Source: Haloferula rosea
GTDB taxonomy: Bacteria; Verrucomicrobiota; Verrucomicrobiia; Verrucomicrobiales; Akkermansiaceae
Assembly: GCF_016595525.1 (NCBI RefSeq)
Contig: NZ_JAENII010000003.1
Location: 347,956 to 411,955, forward strand
Length of the DNA stretch: 64,000 nucleotides
Direction of reading: 5' to 3'
Every line of letters begins with the position of its first letter. Position 1 is the stretch's first letter. This document shows, in pieces, positions 36,659 through 44,832 of this stretch. Below the pieces are notes generated by a model. That model had not been told where the DNA came from and made no database searches. It saw nothing but the letters and a program-made list of their open reading frames with translations. Position numbers and translations under genes: made by a program.

Positions 36659-37194
36659 GATGTCGCCTCCTCCGCCTTGACCCTCCGTCCGACACAAGTT
36701 CTCAGCAACGTTCGAATCCGATGCAGCGAGACCTTCAGACTCTCCGCGCTACGGCCCACTTCCCCAGCCAGCTTTGCAAGGCCATATTCCTCGACGTAGC
36801 GACGAAGAATCAAGCCCCGATCCACGGGACGCAATTGCTCAAGACAAATTCTCAAAGCCACTTGCCTCGTCTCGAGCGCCATCCCCTCATGATCCTCGAT
36901 TCGCTCGACAAGTTTCACCAGCGTCTCCTCCGGGACCGCCCACTCCTTGCGGCGCTGTCGGTCCCGCCAGGTAGCCATCACCTTGAACTTCGCTACCGAG
37001 AACATCCATGATTTGAAATTCGTGCCGATCCTGAAATCACCCCGCTTCTTCCAAATCTCGGCATTCGTTTCCTGAATCACGTCATCCACCTCAGGGCTTC
37101 CAGGCAAGAGCGACAGTACGAACGCACGCAACGCCGCCTGGTGGGAGACCACCAGCTGCACAAAAGTCTCCTCAGGGTCGGGGCGCGCTACCAT
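36655..37194 (-). CDS. ECF RNA polymerase sigma factor (Rhodopirellula/Verrucomicrobium type)
   Basis: A 179-residue sigma-70-family factor. I start it at ATG 37194 (MVARPDPEETFVQLV); the open frame upstream is unrelated Ser/Arg-rich sequence. Sigma-2 covers about residues 8-85, with SPEVDDVIQETNAEIWKK and NFKSWMFSVAKF. Sigma-4 covers about 115-170, with VDRGLILRRYVEEY and the helix-turn-helix LAGEVGRSAESLKVSLHRIR. The wording fits the ECF group paired with FecR-LamG proteins in Planctomycetes and Verrucomicrobia. The stop codon overlaps the start of such a partner. The likely targets are nearby carbohydrate genes; this is an inference from context. Confidence 0.9.
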   Translation of the reverse strand: MVARPDPEETFVQLVVSHQAALRAFVLSLLPGSPEVDDVIQETNAEIWKKRGDFRIGTNFKSWMFSVAKFKVMATWRDRQRRKEWAVPEETLVKLVERIEDHEGMALETRQVALRICLEQLRPVDRGLILRRYVEEYGLAKLAGEVGRSAESLKVSLHRIRTLLRTCVGRRVKAEEATS

Positions 37195-37618
37195 GTCAAA
37201 GCTCACCAACCTATTCCAACTCCACCCGAATGGTAATCCGATATTTTCCGGAGTTTCTCCGCCCGGCATTGCCCGTCCCAGCTCTCTCCACCTCCGGTCG
37301 AGTTCAAACCTGTTGAACTCGCTCCGTCCGTCCAACCAAAGCGCTCTCCCTCCATTGGAGTTCAGCGCTCGAGAAGAGTTTCTGCAAGGGAACAGAAATC
37401 CATTAACCAAGAAGCATCCACCGGAATAGGGAACCATGCGCGTCAGCTAGGATCACCCGCCGACAACGCAGAAATCCCCATCATCCCGGAAACCACAACC
37501 CACGCAAAAGAAAACTCAGAACTCAATAGCCTTCTGAAGCTCAAACATCTGCGCAGCCACCGTCGCAAATACGCCGCAGAGCACGAATTCAGCCATCAGA
37601 TCAGCAAACCTTGATCCC
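37195..37618. promoter_or_regulatory. Divergent intergenic region between the ECF sigma and 37619 genes
   Basis: A 424-base region between divergently oriented genes, so it must hold both promoters. The clearest feature is a perfect inverted repeat, GAGTTCAA, spacer ACCTG, TTGAACTC (37300-37320), 106 bases before the sigma-factor start. No convincing ORF is present; the open frame that extends the sigma gene upstream has no codon preference. Confidence 0.5.
37300..37320. promoter_or_regulatory. Operator-like inverted repeat
   Basis: GAGTTCAA and TTGAACTC separated by five bases: a perfect 8-base dyad in the divergent promoter region. It could be bound by a dimeric repressor or activator. No T-run follows, so it is not a terminator. 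Confidence 0.45.
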
Positions 37619-40342
37619 ATGAATAGAACCCGAAAAACCCCAACAATCCCCTTGTGTCTGCCCGGCATCATAGCAGGGCTCGCCATCCTCGTCCCTGCGA
37701 GTGTCTCCGCCCAAACCGAACACACCGCCACCGTCACCAACTCCGAGGCCGCAAGCTTCAGTGTTTCAGCCGCCGACCTGCTTCAAACCGCATTTGATTC
37801 ATACAACGGCTCCGATTTGAGCGACGCACCCGGTGGAGGTGACACCGCTTTTCTCGGCGGACTATCACCAAACGGCGAAGCGTCCCTTCGCGACGGCGTA
37901 TGGCAGAATGAGGGAGCCCAGGGCCGTGGTGCAGCCATGGTCCAGAATGATGAATTTGCGGAGTTCTCTCTCGATCTCACCGCCAGCCCGAGCGGCTACA
38001 CGATCACCGGCGTCGACCTCTACACCAACTGGGGAACCGGAGGTGGCCGCGATAGAATCCAAGTCAACGTCAGCTTCTCGTTGGTCGGAGACCCCACGAA
38101 TTTCGATCAGATCCTTGTCCAGGCGCCCGCCGATCCTCTTTTCCAATACAACCCGCCCAGCCTGACTCAGGGCAAGACAGCACTCTCTGGATTCAGCATT
38201 CCCGGCGTTGCCGCCATTCGGTTCGATTGGCCCGCCTCTCAGGAGAATGGAGGTGTCGCATACTCGGAACTCGACGTCTTCGGCACCTCCACCGCTGGGG
38301 ATATCGATCCACCCACTCTCTCCAGCAGTGATCCTGCCAATGGCGCCGTCAACGTGCCAACGAACACAGAAATCCTGTTGACCTTCAATGAGAACATCCA
38401 GGCCGGAGCCGGCATCATCGATCTCCGCACGGTGAGCCCGGACGCTTCGGTGGAAACCTTCGATGTCACCTCATCCGGACAACTCGTTTTTGATGGTCAG
38501 AGTCTCACCATCACTCCCACCTCCCCCCTCACCACTGGAGTGGAATACTATCTGGACGTTCCCATCGGTGCGATTGACGACGCTTCGGGAAATGACTTCG
38601 CCGGCTTCCCCGCTCCACCAGATGCCAGCGCTTTCACCTTCACGACCGACGACACTCCACCAGCCCACACCGGCAAGGAACTCCTCCTCAATCTTCTACC
38701 GACAGCCGATCTTGAGATTGAGCTCAATGAACCGGCAGCTCTCGGCACAGGCACGGTGACGATCCACCTCGCCAGTGACGACAGCATCCTGCAAACCTTC
38801 AATCTCCCGGCCGATGCCTCAGTCGAGGGTGACTCCGTGGTGATCGATATCGCCGACCTCTCCTTCGACACGGCCTACTATGTGAACGTGACGGCCGGGG
38901 CCATCACCGATGTCTCGGGCAACGCGCTCCCTGAGGTGAACGACACCACCAGCCTTGCGGTATCCACCGTCTCGGACATGCCATCCCTTCTGATTCACTG
39001 CTGGTCATTCGATGGCGATGCAAGCGACTCGATCGGCACCCACGACGGCACCTTGGTTGGTGGTACTGGGTTCACCGCAGAGGGCCTTTTTGGAGGTGCT
39101 CTGGACAACGGAACCGGTTCAGCCAATATGGGGACATCCTCGATTCCGGCCAGCGATTTTACTGCAGCATGCTGGATCAACCCCACCAATCTGACGGGTA
39201 GCAAACACGTCTTTGGAACCCGGGTTGCCGGTTCTGCAGGGGCCGTCCTGAGGCTCGTAGGCGGAGGCACTCCAACGGTCAGCCTCCAGTCGGAGAGCCC
39301 GGTCGTTCTGGGAGCCCCCAATCCCGTCAATACCGATGAGTGGACTCACCTCGCTTACACCGTGGATTCGGTCAATGGTCTTACTCTCTTTGTCAACGGC
39401 ACCGAGGTCGCCAATGACCCGCTCGGCACCGGACATACAGTGACCGACAACTTTACGGTTGGCAGACGAAACGACGTTCTCCTTGAGAACTTCGTCGGCC
39501 TGATCGACGAAGTTCGTATCTACGCCGAAGTGCTTTCAGCTTCCGAAATCGCCGCTTTAGCCACCCTTCCCAGCGAAACAATCACCCTGGAGATCAGTCA
39601 AACCGGAAGCACCTTGGCCTTCTCATGGAACAGCAAGGCCGGCAAGCAGTATGACCTTGTCAGTTCCACCGACCTGAGCACGCCGGTCGCGAGTTGGGCC
39701 GTCTACGATGACCTCGTCAACCCACCCTACGAAGACATTCCCTCAACAGGTGCCCTTACCACCTTGAGCGGTGTCGAGAAGGTGGGCACGACCCGTTTCT
39801 TTGCCATCGTCGAGGAAGATGTCCCGGTCCCGCTCTCCGAAGACTTCGAGGGAGGGACCAGCATCCCCGCAGGTTGGGTTGCTGCCGACAACGGAAACGG
39901 AACCGCTTGGGAAGCTGGCCCACCCACCAATGGTTTCCCTGCAGCGGCAGCCAACGGCTCCAACTGCGCCGGCACCAATCTCGCCGGCGACTATACCGCC
40001 GACGCGGATGCGACCCTCACATCGCCTGCTTTCGCCGCTCCCGCAGGCGGAGCAACTTTGAGCTTCCAACGCTACGTCGATACAGAAGGGGACGTTGGCG
40101 AGGGTGGCCCTGACTTCGGCTCCGTCCGAATTCTAGATGCCGATAACGCCGATGCCGAGATTGTAGACGGCGATTTCCCCATCACCCAGATCGAGGGTTT
40201 CGAGCTGGGCTGGAATCAACTTTCGTTCCCTCTCCCTGCCGCCGCCCTCGGAAAGAACATCAAAATTCAGTTCCAATTCGTCAGCAATGGCAGCAGCCAA
40301 TTTGCTGGATTCTACATCGATGATGTGACGGTGACGCCCTGA
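37619..40342 (+). CDS. Secreted multidomain LamG protein with module B
   Basis: A 907-residue exported protein. Its signal peptide ends about SVSA (residue 31). Domain order: module B (about 38-222); two Ig-like domains of the Big_5/SbsA type (about 228-345 and 346-447, PPTLSSSDPANGAVNVP and VNVTAGAITDVSGN); LamG (about 455-645, CWSFDGDASDSIGTHDG, EWTHLAYTVD, GLIDEVRIYAE); and a C-terminal MAM-like beta sandwich (about 736-907, LSEDFEGGTSIPAGW to GFYIDDVTVTP). No catalytic motif and no PEP-CTERM tail are visible. It resembles large glycan-binding or adhesive proteins. It lies 187 bases upstream of the sulfatase, with a hairpin between them. Confidence 0.8.
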   Translation: MNRTRKTPTIPLCLPGIIAGLAILVPASVSAQTEHTATVTNSEAASFSVSAADLLQTAFDSYNGSDLSDAPGGGDTAFLGGLSPNGEASLRDGVWQNEGAQGRGAAMVQNDEFAEFSLDLTASPSGYTITGVDLYTNWGTGGGRDRIQVNVSFSLVGDPTNFDQILVQAPADPLFQYNPPSLTQGKTALSGFSIPGVAAIRFDWPASQENGGVAYSELDVFGTSTAGDIDPPTLSSSDPANGAVNVPTNTEILLTFNENIQAGAGIIDLRTVSPDASVETFDVTSSGQLVFDGQSLTITPTSPLTTGVEYYLDVPIGAIDDASGNDFAGFPAPPDASAFTFTTDDTPPAHTGKELLLNLLPTADLEIELNEPAALGTGTVTIHLASDDSILQTFNLPADASVEGDSVVIDIADLSFDTAYYVNVTAGAITDVSGNALPEVNDTTSLAVSTVSDMPSLLIHCWSFDGDASDSIGTHDGTLVGGTGFTAEGLFGGALDNGTGSANMGTSSIPASDFTAACWINPTNLTGSKHVFGTRVAGSAGAVLRLVGGGTPTVSLQSESPVVLGAPNPVNTDEWTHLAYTVDSVNGLTLFVNGTEVANDPLGTGHTVTDNFTVGRRNDVLLENFVGLIDEVRIYAEVLSASEIAALATLPSETITLEISQTGSTLAFSWNSKAGKQYDLVSSTDLSTPVASWAVYDDLVNPPYEDIPSTGALTTLSGVEKVGTTRFFAIVEEDVPVPLSEDFEGGTSIPAGWVAADNGNGTAWEAGPPTNGFPAAAANGSNCAGTNLAGDYTADADATLTSPAFAAPAGGATLSFQRYVDTEGDVGEGGPDFGSVRILDADNADAEIVDGDFPITQIEGFELGWNQLSFPLPAAALGKNIKIQFQFVSNGSSQFAGFYIDDVTVTP
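37730..38285 (+). repeat. Module B, copy 1
   Basis: About 185 residues starting TVTNSEAASFSVS and ending YSELDVFG. Landmarks: DLLQTAFDSYNGS, FLGGLSPNGEASLRDGVW, LDLTASPSGYTIT, GGGRDRIQVNVSFSLVG, GVAAIRFDWP. It is very close to copy 2. Confidence 0.85.
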
Positions 40343-40366
40343 CGTCGCCGATCCACTTCGAGGCAT

Positions 40367-40396
40367 CCATCCGATGTTATATCGCGCATCGGATGG
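40367..40396. promoter_or_regulatory. Hairpin between the LamG protein and sulfatase genes
   Basis: Perfect 10-base dyad CCATCCGATG and CATCGGATGG with a 10-base AT-rich loop, 25 bases after the stop of the LamG gene. There is no T-run behind it, so it may be a weak terminator, an RNA processing site or an operator. Confidence 0.45.
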
Positions 40397-40529
40397 TCAA
40401 CGATTCAAGAGTTTGCCCGTGGAGGGGCTGGAATGCGGCTACCGCGCCCCAGCCCCTTCAGTGGCCCCCCTGGCAAACCCGCCACGCCATGGATGGATCA
40501 TTTCCGTCTGTCTTCTCGATCTCATTTCA

Positions 40530-43337
40530 ATGAAACAAAGCTCACTTCTCCACCTTCCAAGCTGCATCGCCACCATGATGTGCCTTCTTCCCCTCTCCAG
40601 CGCTGACGCTGCGGATAGGCCAAATATCATCTTCATCATCAGCGACGACCAGGCATGGTGGGACTACAGCTTCATGTACCGGAACGATGTCGAAGGTCCG
40701 GCTCTCGATGCTTCAGTTCCCAAGGATTTTGTGATCCAGCAGGTGGCCGAAACTCCGGAGATTGATGCCCTCGCCGATGAAGGCCTGCTTTTCACCCACG
40801 GCTACACCGTGCCACTCTGCCGGCCCTCGCTCCATTCAATGATTACCGGCACCTTTCCCCACCAGAATCTGGTCAGCGGAAATGATCTGATCGGAAAGGG
40901 CGATGACGAAGCCGTTGACCAACGGATTCAATTCAATCAGTCGATCGCCCGCACCTTGGTCGAACGCCTCGGCTATCGTGCCTATCAAACCGGCAAATGG
41001 TGGGGCGGACACTACTCGCTTGGTGGGTTCACCGAAGGCGACACTCAGGACAGTTTTTCCACCAGCGTCAGACCACCCCAATACACCGGAAGCAGACCTG
41101 GATATGTGGGTGGCGCCAATGGCGGCGGGCGACACGGTGACTGGGGACTGATGATCGGCCGGGTCGACTACGTCAACGACATCCCGAATCCTCCGGCGGC
41201 CGGTGAAACAGAAATCAATTACGCCAACACCGTCGTCCCACTGACCGACTTCATCGACGATTGCGTCGCCGAGGACGACCCCTTCTTCATCTGGTATGCG
41301 CCCTTCCTTCCACATAACCCCTTCGATCCGCCGGAGTATCTGAGGGCCAAATATGACGCCCTGGTCGATGATAGCCCGCATGAGGATCTCGACTGGACTG
41401 CCAAGTACTACGCCTGCGTCGAACGCTTCGATGGCGGAGTGGGTGCCATCCTCGACCACCTGGACTCCGCCGGCATCGCCGACAACACCATGATCATCTT
41501 CATCTGCGACAATGGCTGGATCACCAGAAAAGACACCGGAGGACGAACCGGGCAGGCAAAAAGAAACCCCGCCGACGCCGGATCGCGGACACCAATCATC
41601 GTCCGCTGGCCCGACAAGATCAAACCAGGCGGCCCCATCGAACCGCAGCTCATCACCCAACCAGTCAGCGTGATCGACATGGTCACCACCGCCTTGGCAG
41701 CCGTCGATCTGCCACCCTCCCCCGAACAACGGGGCATCAATCTCATGGACCTCGACGCCGTCAACGCCCGCGATGCGGTCTATTGCGACGTCTACGCACA
41801 CGACATGGCCCACGATGAGGGAACGCCCGTGAATCCCGAGGGCACGATCGTCGCCCGCTTCGTCGTCAAGGACGGCTGGAAACTCCTGTCGTATCCCGAC
41901 GGCTCGGAGGAACTCTACCAGCTCTACAACACCGCCACCGGCGACCCGGTGGACCCGTTTGAAACCAACGACCTCTCAGGGTCCAACCCCGCCAAGGCCA
42001 GCGAGCTTCTGAACTTGATCGAAGCTTGGTATGACGAACCCAAGGACATGGCCTGGACCACCAGTCTTTCCCAACCCCATGCCACGGACACGATGGCAAC
42101 CCCTGACAGCCTCGGACAATCCTTCACGGTGAACGGTGACGGCATGCTGAGGGGCATCAGCTTGCCCTTCGAACATACCGATCCTTCAGAAGACATGACC
42201 CTCGAGCTGCGTCAGCTGGACGGCAGCGGTGCTCCGCTCGGCACCTTGTTGGCTGAGACGAGCCTCAGCCCCGACCCCATCTACCAGGCGGGCCTGCGCT
42301 GGGGCCTCTTCCCATTCGCCAACCCGGTCACAGTCACGGATGGCCAGCAGCTTGGCTTCCTCGTGAAGAGCGCAAGCCAGCCGAACATCGGTTTCAACAT
42401 CGCTTACGATAATTCCGGCATATATTCCGGAGGAAAGATGTACTACTCCGGCCAGATCGACGGCCTCGCCTGGGATGCAGCCAACCTCGACCTGCCCTTC
42501 CAGGTCTTCACCGGAATCTACCGCAACGAATCCAACTTCCGCATCATCCTCGACGGCGATGAAATCACGGTTTCCGCGGATCTCGGCGTCAAGGGTCAAC
42601 CCGTCGTGATTCAATCTTCGACGGATCTGAGTGACGGCAGTTGGGTCGAGATCGGAAGTGACGACAATCCCGACGGTCTCGTTGCCTTCTCGGATTCCAG
42701 TCTGCCCGAGCGGAAGTTCTACCGCTTCGGACTCTCCACGATCGGCGACCCTTTCACCGTCACTCCCGGCGGTGAGGAACTGACCGTCACCAATTCGGAG
42801 GCCACTAGCTTCACCGTCTCGGACACCGACCTCCTCCAGACCGCGTTCGGTTCCTACAGTGGCTCGGCCCTCAACGATGCGCCCGGGGCGACCGACACCA
42901 CTTTCCTCGGGGGACTCTCGCCAAACGGCGAAGCCTCCCTCCATGACGGCGTGTGGCAGAATGAAGGAGCTCAGGGTCGGGGCGCTGCCATGGCCCAGAA
43001 CGGCGAAGTCGCAGAGTATCTCCTCGATCTCACCGCCAGCCCAGCGGGCTACGATATCGACCAAATCGACCTCTACTCCAACTGGGGCACCGGTCAGGGC
43101 CGCGACGAGATCAAGGTCACCATCTCCATGTCCCTCGTCGGCACCCCTACCGTCTTCGATCAAATTGTCGTCTCCAACGAGATCTACGACCCACCCAACG
43201 AAACCCAAGGCAAGATGAGCATCTCTAACATCGGCGCATCCGGCATCGCCGCCATTCGCTTTGACTGGCCCACCGGCCAAGAGAACGGCGGCGTTGGCTA
43301 TTCCGAGATCGACGTCTTTGGCAGCACCGCCCCGTAG
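40530..43337 (+). CDS. Secreted sulfatase with C-terminal module B
   Basis: A 935-residue protein starting at ATG 40530, which gives a signal peptide (to about ADA, residue 27). Residues 30-520 are a type I sulfatase: RPNIIFIISDD (metal-binding Asp39-Asp40), YRAYQTGKWWGGHYS, FFIWYAPFLPHNPFD and IIFICDNGW. The active-site cysteine region reads PLCRPSLHSMITG (Cys97). The standard formylglycine motif is CxPxR; here the fifth position is Leu101. After the catalytic part come a beta sandwich (about 545-700), a short Ig-like part, and module B (about 749-931). Sulfatases of this type desulfate algal polysaccharides after cysteine is converted to formylglycine. Confidence 0.85.
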   Translation: MKQSSLLHLPSCIATMMCLLPLSSADAADRPNIIFIISDDQAWWDYSFMYRNDVEGPALDASVPKDFVIQQVAETPEIDALADEGLLFTHGYTVPLCRPSLHSMITGTFPHQNLVSGNDLIGKGDDEAVDQRIQFNQSIARTLVERLGYRAYQTGKWWGGHYSLGGFTEGDTQDSFSTSVRPPQYTGSRPGYVGGANGGGRHGDWGLMIGRVDYVNDIPNPPAAGETEINYANTVVPLTDFIDDCVAEDDPFFIWYAPFLPHNPFDPPEYLRAKYDALVDDSPHEDLDWTAKYYACVERFDGGVGAILDHLDSAGIADNTMIIFICDNGWITRKDTGGRTGQAKRNPADAGSRTPIIVRWPDKIKPGGPIEPQLITQPVSVIDMVTTALAAVDLPPSPEQRGINLMDLDAVNARDAVYCDVYAHDMAHDEGTPVNPEGTIVARFVVKDGWKLLSYPDGSEELYQLYNTATGDPVDPFETNDLSGSNPAKASELLNLIEAWYDEPKDMAWTTSLSQPHATDTMATPDSLGQSFTVNGDGMLRGISLPFEHTDPSEDMTLELRQLDGSGAPLGTLLAETSLSPDPIYQAGLRWGLFPFANPVTVTDGQQLGFLVKSASQPNIGFNIAYDNSGIYSGGKMYYSGQIDGLAWDAANLDLPFQVFTGIYRNESNFRIILDGDEITVSADLGVKGQPVVIQSSTDLSDGSWVEIGSDDNPDGLVAFSDSSLPERKFYRFGLSTIGDPFTVTPGGEELTVTNSEATSFTVSDTDLLQTAFGSYSGSALNDAPGATDTTFLGGLSPNGEASLHDGVWQNEGAQGRGAAMAQNGEVAEYLLDLTASPAGYDIDQIDLYSNWGTGQGRDEIKVTISMSLVGTPTVFDQIVVSNEIYDPPNETQGKMSISNIGASGIAAIRFDWPTGQENGGVGYSEIDVFGSTAP
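42776..43322 (+). repeat. Module B, copy 2
   Basis: TVTNSEATSFTVSDTDLLQT through FLGGLSPNGEASLHDGVW, GRGAAMAQNGE, LDLTASPAGYDI, GIAAIRFDWP and YSEIDVFG. Nearly identical to copy 1 over several stretches, including WQNEGAQGRGAAM, which suggests recent duplication or gene conversion. Confidence 0.88.
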
Positions 43338-43561
43338 CAACACTCCCTACCCGCCGCGAAGAGCGTCAAGAACCCCTTCAGGCACCAACGCAGGAAAAGC
43401 CGATCCAGCAACAGTCTCACAACAGGTTGTTCAACTAGGTAAAAATGACATTAACCGATCCACTCCTCATGGAATAGGAAGAAGTCGAGGGCGACTCTCA
43501 CTCGACTGCGTCAGATCCATCTTCCGCCTCCCAGACCAAACCCTCGGCTACTCGATCACTC

Positions 43562-44332
43562 ATGAAAAAGAAAACTAGAACCCTCACGGCGAGCACGCTG
43601 CTTGGCCTCTTGGCGACCTCCGCTCAGGCCGTGGTGGTCAACACCTCAAACCTGACAAGCTACACCGTTTCAAACACCGATCTGCTTCAGACCTCGCTGG
43701 CTTCTTACACCGGCGACGACTTTCTCCAATCGGGGGGCCAGACAACCTTCCTGAACGCCTTGGCGAGTGAGGGAATCACGGTCGGTAGTGCCTCCTTGAG
43801 TGATGGCGTTTGGTACGATCACGACCCTTCCGTCTATGCTGCAGGAGGAGGCAACTTCAACGACACTCTGGATAACGCCAACACCGAGAGCCGCGGCTCG
43901 GCTGTGACTACCCCCGACACATTTGGGCAATGGAATCTTGATCTCGCTGCCAGTCCGCTTGGCTACGACATCACCCAGATCGACCTCTACAGTAACTGGG
44001 GAGACGGATCGGGCCGCGACGATATTCGGGTCACCATCTCCATGTCATTGGTTGGCACTCCCACTGTCTTCGACCAAGTCGTCGTCACGAATCAATTCAT
44101 TGAATTTGAGACTGCCAATACCCAAGGCGCTATGAACATCACTGGTGATGGCGGCGGCCTCATCGGCACCGGAATCGCAGCGATCCGCTTCGATTTTCCT
44201 GCTATACAGGAAGCCAACGGTGTCGGTTATTCCGAGCTGGATGTCATCGGCACTGCCACTATTCCCGAACCATCAACCGCCCTCCTTGGCGGACTGGGTG
44301 GCTTTCTTCTGCTTCGCCGCCGCAGAGCCTGA
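43562..44332 (+). CDS. PEP-CTERM protein consisting of module B
   Basis: A 256-residue secreted protein. After a signal peptide (LLGLLATSAQA, to about residue 24) the only domain is module B with a longer insert (LASEGITVGSASLSDGVWYD). It then ends with the sorting tail IPEPSTALLGGLGGF followed by RRRRA. As with the module A protein at 28611, a free-standing, surface-sorted copy of a module that is fused to the sulfatase and to the LamG protein argues that the module works on its own, probably in binding. It sits between the sulfatase and the sulfatase relic and is followed by a strong terminator. Confidence 0.85.
   Translation: MKKKTRTLTASTLLGLLATSAQAVVVNTSNLTSYTVSNTDLLQTSLASYTGDDFLQSGGQTTFLNALASEGITVGSASLSDGVWYDHDPSVYAAGGGNFNDTLDNANTESRGSAVTTPDTFGQWNLDLAASPLGYDITQIDLYSNWGDGSGRDDIRVTISMSLVGTPTVFDQVVVTNQFIEFETANTQGAMNITGDGGGLIGTGIAAIRFDFPAIQEANGVGYSELDVIGTATIPEPSTALLGGLGGFLLLRRRRA
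43640..44250 (+). repeat. Module B, copy 3
   Basis: Stand-alone copy: NLTSYTVSNTDLLQTSLASY, SLSDGVWYD, LDLAASPLGYDITQIDLYSN, GRDDIRVTISMSLVGTPTVF, GIAAIRFDFP, GYSELDVIG. It shares ISMSLVGTPTVFDQ with copy 2. Confidence 0.85.
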
Positions 44333-44377
44333 AGCGATTCCAAGCACCGCGATCCATTCGGATCCCAGGAGCTTTTT

Positions 44378-44418
44378 GCGCCCCGTCTCCGTCATGGAGG
44401 GACGGGGCGCCCCTTTTT
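44378..44418 (+). terminator. Rho-independent terminator after the module B PEP-CTERM gene
   Basis: Stem GCGCCCCGTC (44378-44387) with GACGGGGCGC (44401-44410), extended inward by TCC/GGA with a small bulge, and followed by CCCTTTTT. Confidence 0.88.
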
Positions 44419-44439
44419 CAAAACCCAGATCACCTCATC

Positions 44440-44790
44440 ATGAAGCCCATCTCTGCCAGCGCATCCGTGGTCCTGCTGGTCACCGTCTCCATCTCCGTAG
44501 CCGACACCGCCCCCCCGAACGTCCTCTTCATCCTCAGCGAGGACCAAAATTCGTATGACTACAGCTTCGTTTATCCACCCGGGGTGGGAAAGGCCGCTAT
44601 CGATGCTAACAGTTCGATCCATCAAGTGGCAATAAACCCGTCGGTGGTCCGTCTCGTTGATGAGGGTCTGGCCTACGCCAACAACTACGCCAACCCCTCT
44701 GGCATCCCCCCGCTACAGAAGGCACCGGCACCTCAAGGGTCGGTGGAAAGATCATCGGGGACGACTCTGGAACGGAGACGTTTGGCCTAA
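44440..44790 (+). pseudogene. Truncated sulfatase relic
   Basis: A 116-residue frame that begins as a normal exported sulfatase: signal peptide (MKPISASASVVLLVTVSISV), then PPNVLFILSEDQNSYDYSF, matching the intact sulfatase at 40530 (RPNIIFIISDDQAWWDYSF), and LVDEGLAYANNY against LADEGLLFTHGY. The similarity stops exactly where the catalytic cysteine motif should come. The remaining residues are unlike any sulfatase. In another frame, from about 44714, a basic stretch (LKGRWKDHRGRLWNGDVWPK) resembles a sulfatase C-terminal end, so an internal deletion of several hundred codons plus a frameshift is possible. The product as written has no active site. Confidence 0.75.
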
Positions 44791-44832
44791 AAAGAGGAAG
44801 AAGCAGTTCAAATACACAATTGGAATTCAACG

